NCBI RefSeq assembly: GCF_001540865.1
Contig: NC_033638.1
Coordinates: forward strand, 1,023,127-1,087,126
Reading direction: 5' to 3'
DNA from: Ananas comosus
Lineage: Eukaryota; Streptophyta; Magnoliopsida; Poales; Bromeliaceae
Length of the DNA stretch: 64,000 bases
In this document: positions 57,186-64,000 of the stretch, piece after piece
Position numbering within the stretch: the stretch's first letter is position 1
How the letters are laid out: each line of letters starts with the position of its first letter
Translations under genes and position numbers: made by a program
The notes under the pieces: generated by a model
What the model saw: the letters and a program-made list of their open reading frames with translations, nothing else
Told to the model about the DNA's origin: nothing
The model's database searches: none

Positions 57186-58061
57186 TTGATACAATCTAGA
57201 TAGATCCTAGGGCTCTTCATAACTTACACTCAGGCGGTCCGCCGCCGCCGCCCCGAGCCGCCCCGAGCACCGCCGCCGTGCTACTTTAGCCCTGCTGGCT
57301 GCTTCGGCGGGATCAGACAGAGCTGACCCTGCATCCTCTCCCCGCGCGCCGCAGCCGCCTAAGGCCACTCCTACTGCCTCCCCCGGAGCCCCGGCGACCC
57401 TCGCCGCCGCCCCGAGGCGCCCCGACCGCCGTCGAGGCCGCATGCCCCCGAGCTCTGACTCGGCTTTGTGGCAGGCTCGGTTGCTCCGTCCGCCACCCAC
57501 CGCCGCCTCCGCGCCCCGCAGGTGCGACGCCTCGCCCCTCCCTACGATTTTCGACCGCACCCATCGACTACTGGCGCGCCCGCCGCAGAGCCACCGCCAG
57601 CTTGCCCTAGTTCCTGCTGCTCCGGTAAGCTTAATCTAGGGCTTTTGTTTACTATTCTGGGTTGCACGCATTTTTTCGGCAATCCGAGGCTATCCCGATG
57701 CCTCCGAAGATGAGCACGGTGATCGCTGGTCAGTGCCGATCACAATGCTCACCTCACTTTGGATCAACGAACACCGAAACTGCATTTTTGGCACAGTTTT
57801 CCCTGAGTGCGTGCTATTCGCTGATAGTTCGGGTCGCTCCCGCGCCTCCCACAGTGAGCCATTGTGCTCCGGATCGTGAGCACGGTATTCGGCATGTCGA
57901 GACCTGTCAGTACGTGTCTCGGCGAATCTTGGAAGTCCTTAGTTTGCGTTATCAAGCCACAAAGTCGCCTTATTTACATAAAATAGTGGGATTTTATGTA
58001 AATAGAGGGACTTTTATGCAATTGTGCATCTTGTGGCTACTGTGGGCAGTATATAAGTATG
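57186..58061. other. GC-rich island between LTRs
   Basis: 57230-57640 is rich in CpG and in GCCGCC runs with several overlapping frames. A good 5' splice-site-like ccg|gtaagctt lies near 57625. It could be a captured first exon, a promoter fragment or an LTR-internal region. Downstream frames (57662-58066) have no recognised domain. Confidence 0.4.
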
Positions 58062-58761
58062 TGTAGTGACCTCTGGACTGATTGTCCAAGGTCCGATAGC
58101 TTTCGCGGAAATCAAATAGCAATTTTAGTGCATTTTTTCGGCGAAATTCGCCGGCGGAACGCGGTTTCAGTTTGGATTTCTTCCGACGTTGTTTGTTTGC
58201 CCTAAGCTTTGTCACTGAGCCTTGTCGGCTGGTCACCATCGTCATAGTGTGAGTTCGGAGATGACGGGTGAGCGACGGGGGGTTCCAGTGTTGAAATAGA
58301 CACTTCCGGGAATCCGGATCCAAACAATTATCCGATGATAATTGTTTATTTGTGTTACCTTGTGTTTGCTGCCAACGCATCCAAATTGATGTGTTTTGTG
58401 GCAGTGGGTGACTCGTGGCACGAATCGGTGAGTTTTGGGACACTTAGTGGGTCCCGACGGCGTCCCGATGTGGTTTTTGGGACTTCCGGCTAGTTATGGT
58501 GATCGGTTTGGGAAACTAATTTTCGGGGATTTGTGTGGGGGTTCGTGAGTCGTATACTTTGGGTTTGTAAGTTGGATACTGATCCAGTGGATCTTCGTAG
58601 ATCCGGTTGACTTGTGCACACCCAGTTTTCCGACGCGACAGTGACAGGTAGGTACTTCGAGCTGGTAGTCGGTGAGATCGTTTCACCTTCCTCTGTTCTT
58701 CTATTTCAGCATTGTAGTCTCTATATGTCAGTTGCTTTGTTTATCATTTGTATATCTATAC

Positions 58762-61315
58762 TGTAGTACACTGAACTTTAGCAAATTGTGAAGTTTGAGT
58801 GTGGGGATGACGATTGGAACTATCCTACATGTTCTAAAGGGTTTAGAGAGGTTAGTGGACAAGTATGAGAGTGATCTGAAAGCCGGAAGTGAGAAAGTGC
58901 AGTGTTCCTGCGAATTTGGCAGATTCTGCATTGTTGTACTGGTACAACATTGATGTTGTACCGGTAAAACCAGCAGCAGCAGTAGCTGCGTGGCAGCTGG
59001 GCCATTTTGGTCTTTTTCCTTTCCATCTCTATCCTCATCCTCTCAGCACGACCCCAGCAGCTACCCAAAGGGTGCTGGAGTCCAGGGATAAGGGTTACAC
59101 CTCTCTAACTTTCTCTCTCTAGATTTCTCTCTCTCTGATGCAAGGAATGGTGGACTTGAGCTTAATTTCCTCCTCTACTTGATGCTAGCTGAGCTGAGAG
59201 AGGTTAGAGGACAGCTAGAGAAGAGCTAGTTCCTGGGGTTCTTCTACTTTAATTTCAAAGAAAGCTGAATTGAGACTTTGGAAAGGTGAGTAGTTAATTC
59301 CCTGCCTTATGTTGATAACATATAGGATGTAGTAATGGAGTGGAGATGCTGATTTTTGGGTTTATGTTCTCAGCTGTTGGTTTTCCCTTCGAGCTAAATT
59401 GAGGGGTAACTGTGAGCTGGATTCAGGTGTGTAATCGAAGTCGGAGTAAAGGTCTGACCCTGTGCTGCACCTAGGTAAGAATTATGCCGAATTGAAGGTT
59501 CTTATGATAGTTTTGATGCAGTTTAGATGTTTATTCGCAGCAGGCTTGTGACAGGGTATTGGATGATTCTCGGCTGAGTATCGGGAGCTTTTAGAGGCTG
59601 AATTAGATGTACTAACCTGAACCAAAATAGGGGTACAAGCTGTAGCTTTGCACAAGGTGAGAATGTTGCTGAATTGGGATGTTTTGGTACTAGTTTCAAT
59701 GCAGTTTTATAATTAGTTCACAGCAGGATTAAGACTTGGTTGAGCTGAATTCGGGAATCGCTTGAACAGCTTTGAGCTGAGTATTGGGGGGGGGGGCTTC
59801 TACCTACCTTGAAGAGTAGACTTAACTTTTTCCTAAACCTAGGTAAGTAATTACTTCCTATTCGGCGAATAGGTGAAGTTTATTATAAGTATCTAAATTC
59901 AGCTTGTAGCTGATTTGAATTTGTACAGTAGGGAAACCTGGATACCTCGGATGGCTGATCAATATAAATTCGACAAGAGTCATCAACTAGTAGGTGGGTT
60001 TGACCTTACCAGAGCAAGTGAAACTCCCCTATGTTCTATATGATACTATAGAACTATTAATATTGTGCAATTGAACTAATATGTGTTAAGTGAAGAGTAA
60101 TTGAGGCAATGCATTGATCACTAGCTAAGCTTGAGTTTCCTAAACTAATGACCTTAATATGTCCCTTTAAAGTTGAAAATAAGGACATACACTTGTGATA
60201 TGAGTAATAATGCATTTATATTATTAAGTTTCCAATGACATATGTATGTTAGCATCGCTTTTATGAGTTATTAATCTAGTGGATACTAGTATTTTTCATT
60301 ATACTTAAATACCGACCTATTGGTCGAGAGTGAGAACTTTACATGTTAAAACATGACAACTGAGAACTGTTGGACTATAGATCGTGCTTGCTTGCCATTG
60401 TGCTCATTCGCACATGCTTGTGAGGGTCGCTCCCCACAAGCCGGCACTCCGGAGTTGGCCTACGCGACAGATTGCTCACCCGTGCGGTATTAGGTGCCGA
60501 AATGGATTGCCGTGGGGAGTGTATACTATCACGGGGCCATTAGGCGCGGCGCAAGCTGGACTACCTTGAGTAGGTCCTTATGAGCTAACCCAAAGTACTA
60601 AATGATGACGATAGATGATTATCACTGAGTAGTGTACAGTTACATCCCTACATGACTTGTTTATGTTCATAGTAATCATTTTACTTGCTTCTAATGGGTT
60701 GATATATTGGACAGTATGCTACATGCTTATCGTTAATTGTCATTGATATATCTATTATGCAATAAATGTTCTTACATTTTTAGTAGTACCTTATGAATCT
60801 AGTGGTGTAATTCGCCGAGGCTGGCGGCTTACCTATTGGGAACTATTGTTTAATAGTTCTCACGCCCTTTTTTGTTGTTGTTTTTACAGAGCCATCCACG
60901 ACGGGAAAGGCTAGGGATCGCGGCAAGGGAGTCGCGTCTAGCTAGGCATAGCGTGGAGTCCTGCTAGGTGATCACCTCGCTATTTTGAGATCCTGACGAG
61001 GATGATGTGTACCCCTGTATAGAGAGACTACCACTTATGTTTATATAGTTTTGGGCGACCTTGAGATGTATATGTTGGTTTAGACTGATGTATTTACAGT
61101 TTTAGGTTTCTATCTCTTGTTGAGTTTCTGAGACTTATACTTACTTTTCTGCTAATAGTAGTACTATTGGTTTATGTGTTGCTCTGATATCATATTAGAA
61201 TCTCTTTGTAATCGGTACCTTCCTGACATGATTTAGTAGACACCTTATATACTACAGGTGTATGGCGGGTCTGTGCATGTATCGGGTCTGCTTCCGCTGA
61301 TATCCGGGCGTGACA
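58762..61315 (+). mobile_element. Solo LTR (2,554 bp) with 5-bp TSD TATAC, nested in another LTR
   Basis: It starts TGTAGTACACTGAAC and ends CCGGGCGTGACA. TATAC flanks it on both sides (58757-58761 and 61316-61320). There is no internal region or second LTR, so it is a recombination product. Internal features are gtactggtac and gtaccggtaa motifs (58938, 58960), an LTR-wide run of ctgagctg... phrases, and the ttctcacgccc...cag segment common to the family. Open frames of 60-80 codons are incidental. Confidence 0.88.
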
Positions 61316-62457
61316 TATACCTTGTTGATTGCATGACAGTAGTTGTTGATAGACATGTAGAGCAGGCTTGCACATGTTGTATATCTATGGACTTTGGGTC
61401 CAAGCAACACATCGACTCCTTTGTCGGGTGTTTCGATCTAGTTGATCGTGGTTCGGCATTGTACGCCCTTGCATCTGGCTTCGGCCAAGGCACCGGTCTC
61501 CTTGCCGGTTTTCGTTTTGAGCATATCAGCATGATTTAGTCACAGCACTGTGTATTCTAGACACCAGTTGGTTTGGCCACCAACCAGGGGGTGTACGTAT
61601 CCGGATAGGTCGTCGGTGGACATATGAATCATTGGCAGTGTCTGCTCTGTGACAGGCAACGCTTGAGGTCTTCGGACCAATATAGCAGCTCCAGATTGGG
61701 TTTGATTTTGGACTATTTACTCTTGAGGCATCCGTTCAGTTGAGTTTTTGTTACAGTAGTAGTTTCGTTCTCGCTCATTTGCCATCCTGTTTCTAGTACT
61801 ACTGTAGTTGCTTTTATATCATGCCATATACATATTTGTTCTCCTATCTCCTTTGTTTTTCAGTAAATACGACTTGCCTTCGTGGCTCTGTCGTATCCAC
61901 TGGAAAACCTTGATTGTAGTTTCTCACCCCCTATTTCCCCAGGTGATTCGGGCAAGGAGTTGGCTTTTGGGCTCGACGGGAGGACGTTCTAGCAAGACGG
62001 CAGTAGCGATCGTTACCCGGGTTACTTTTATTTCTTCATTTAGTAATTTAATAATTAAATGGTTCAGTTAGATGATTATTATTGATATTTGAATGTTTGT
62101 GAACATGTTTAACTTGGTGATTTCCATTATGCATGCAACTGGAGTTTATGGATCTGTGGTTTTGGTTTTATAGATAATTGGTTCTCGGACTTATGTATTT
62201 ATGCATTATGGTTTTCTACCCCTTGAGGCAGTTGATTTTCAAAACGGAGTTTCCGAGTGGGAAACAGTTTTAAAAAGGTTTTCGAATGATTTTTATGGAT
62301 AATTAATTAGAGTTTAAAAATCAAAGCTTCCGGGTGGGAGTACTTTTAAATAGGATGCTTGTTGTACTATGCATTGCATCATCCAGCACCTAAGGAGTGT
62401 TTAGAGGCATGCATCATCTCTGAGGAACGCTAGCTGTATGTAAACGTATCGCATTTA

Positions 62458-63782
62458 GGGCATGTTTGTTTCGACGTAAGTAGACTTGGGGTGGAAGTGG
62501 ACTTGGAGTTGAAGTGGAGTTGGGGTGAAAATTAGTTCACTTCTGCTGTTTGTTTCTAACTGTGGAAGTGCAGTTCTGTGAGTTCTGTTGTTTGTTTGGT
62601 AGGAAGTAGATGACGTAAAAAGTGTATATCTCCACCCCTGGTATAGTTACCTCCGAAGTGAAATTATTGTCTATTTGTAACTTATAGTTAATAATAAATT
62701 ATAATAAATAAAAATTAATATAATTATATATGTATATAATTATATATATATGTATAATTATAAAATAAAATTTTAAAAAATTATATTTAATAATCAGAGC
62801 AACACAAATTATATATGTATAAAATTATATATATATGTATCATCAAAAATAAAGGGCAAAAAATTAGAAAATGCAGTAAATAAAAAAACATGATTAGGTA
62901 CAACACAAATGTTAAATCTTTAATAATCAGAGCAAAAAAATAAAAATAGCAGTAAATTAAAAAAAATTGAAACTGCAGTAAATAAAAATGTTAAAAATTA
63001 NTAAAAAAACATGATTAGGTACAACACAAATGTTAAATCTTTAATAATCAGAGCAAAAAAATAAAATTAGCAGTAAATTAAAAAAAATTGAAACTGCAGT
63101 AAATAAAAATGTTAAAAATTACAGTAAAGAAAAAAATAAATAAAAACTACAATAAATCAGAGACGAAAAAATTTATTTGCAAACCTTGTCAACTACGATA
63201 GGGAAGGAGATGGAAACGGAATGCGAGATCTGAGATCGAAAAAGATGAATGGTTAGAGACAGAAGGAAGGATTGAAGAAACAAAATATGAAAAAAAAAAA
63301 AAGATAAATAATATAAACCTAATAGTCACCAAAGATGAAGAAGCGGGCTTAAGAAGATCAGGGGCGAAGGAGATGGAGTAGGTGGGCTCAACAATGCTCT
63401 GGGGGTGAAAGAAAAATGAGGGAGAAATTTTTTTTTTTTTTCTGTGGGGTCTGCTAAGAAAAAAAAAATGGCGAGAGTTGGTGGGAGGAGAGGAAAGGGT
63501 AAAGAATGGAGAGAGTAGGGTCGGGAGGAGAGAGAAGGGTAGAGTATGGGTAGAGTTGGGTCGGTAACCCTAACACATTACCCACTCTTGCTTTATTTTC
63601 GACTTCACCGAAATTGACTTCGCCCCCGTGGGAGGGCGAAGTCAATTTCACCTTTTTGGGTGAACTGGACTTTCGGGCGTAATAAAATTACGGTGAACCA
63701 AACAACGGAAGTGATTAGTTTTCACTGAAAATTACTTTCCCCTTCCCACTTCCACCCCACTTTCGTACAAACAAACAGACCC
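62458..63782. mobile_element. PIF/Harbinger-type element (1,325 bp) with TTA TSD
   Basis: TTA flanks it at 62455-62457 and 63783-63785, the 3-bp duplication of PIF/Harbinger elements. TIRs begin gggcatgtttgtttcg and gggtctgtttgtttgt, followed by GGGGTGGAAGTGG repeats. It shares its sub-terminal text with 20627-21261 but is longer, with an expanded AT-rich centre including a tandem duplication. No transposase domain is visible. Confidence 0.85.
62889..63120. repeat. 116-bp tandem duplication inside the PIF element
   Basis: Two nearly identical units starting acatgattaggtacaacaca (about 62888 and 63009) follow each other, with an ambiguous n at 63001 close to their junction. A shortened trace of the unit (aataatcagagcaacacaaa) occurs at about 62788. 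The n suggests the repeat was hard to assemble. Confidence 0.85.
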
Positions 63783-64000
63783 TTATTGGTTGCTGATTGG
63801 TGAATGTAGGTTGTGGTTGAGATCCTGATGTATTGTTGGTACGCCGTGCAAATACAAAGAAGACTCTGTCCGAGTGGATAGAGGAACTTTGTATTTGTGG
63901 CGGGTCTATACATCACGTGGGCGAGGTTGCATTCAAAAAAATAAAAAAAAAATGACACGCTTTCCGCAACTCTGATTTCTGAAATGGTAATCGTTTTAAA

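Larger units (their letters stand above)
58062..64000 (+). mobile_element. Host long LTR (copy B2), interrupted and cut by the window end
   Basis: It starts TGTAGTGACCTCTGG at 58062, like the minus-strand solo LTR starting TGTAGTGTCCCTGG. It runs to 58761, is interrupted by the solo LTR at 58762-61315, resumes at 61316 (target duplication TATAC) and is again interrupted by the PIF/Harbinger element at 62458-63782. Its distal part matches the LTR end at 3302-4053 in order, including gccgtgcaaatac at 63842. The expected GTGACA end would fall beyond 64000. Confidence 0.7.

Noticed and set aside
57207..57564. 117-codon minus-strand Ala/Arg/Gly-rich frame
   Set aside because: Composition-driven frame in a CpG-rich island with no motif; overlapping frames on the other strand are equally open.
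1..64000. CRISPR arrays, operons, rRNA operons, tRNA genes
   Set aside because: The window is plant nuclear DNA. I saw no CRISPR-like array, no operon structure and no tRNA gene I could support; the only 5S-like sequence belongs to the Cassandra element.

Overview
This is a nuclear window from a flowering plant, most likely a monocot. It has spliced genes with a GC-rich first exon, AT-rich introns and intergenic DNA, and many plant transposon families. Pineapple or a related commelinid monocot would fit, but nothing here proves the species. One assembly gap (2316-3301) and isolated n bases (983, 63001) show it is a draft assembly. Most of the window is mobile DNA; only two host genes are visible.

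Host genes. (1) 13779-17685, plus strand: an eight-exon alpha/beta-hydrolase of the plant family related to bacterial family I.5 (Geobacillus-type) lipases. It has an N-terminal membrane anchor, a GHSAG nucleophile elbow and plausible catalytic Asp and His. Exon 1 as written changes frame twice, probably three times counting its splice junction, each time by loss of one G in a GC-rich run. (2) 37470-46751, minus strand: a complete ten-exon DHHC protein S-acyltransferase of 392 residues, closest to Arabidopsis PAT17 from memory. Its introns hold a 910-bp Mutator-type element, a hAT-type element and a roughly 1.6-kb tandem array that begins almost at the first 5' splice site.

Layout. 1-4862: AT-rich duplicated repeats ending in a Helitron-like 3' terminus, interrupted by the gap and by the 3' end of a long LTR. 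4863-13100: a minus-strand LTR (about 5208-7191), two hAT-type elements, a Mutator-type element and microsatellites. 13100-18080: lipase gene and promoter. 18640-22740: a small solo LTR, Tourist/PIF-type and palindromic MITEs, and a Cassandra TRIM carrying 5S-rRNA-derived sequence. 22927-29817: a full-length, coding-defective Ty1-copia element with 5-bp target duplications. 29823-37310: a second Helitron-like end, a solo LTR (30976-33777, TSD AAACG) containing a Mutator-type element with its own 9-bp TSD, a hAT-type element, a third Helitron-like end and a fold-back repeat. 37470-46751: the acyltransferase. 46926-53880: MITE-like DNA, a decayed Ty3-gypsy gag-protease remnant and minisatellites. 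53880-64000: long LTRs of one superfamily, including a solo LTR (58762-61315, TSD TATAC) inserted into another LTR that also contains a 1325-bp PIF/Harbinger element (TSD TTA).

The genes do not form a pathway. The main story is layered transposition around two housekeeping-type genes. I saw no clearly new biological system. The best leads are the insertion nesting that can be ordered from target duplications, the LTR family rich in GTACCGGTAC palindromes, the Cassandra copy, the intron-anchored tandem array, the fold-back repeat downstream of the acyltransferase and the disrupted lipase exon 1.
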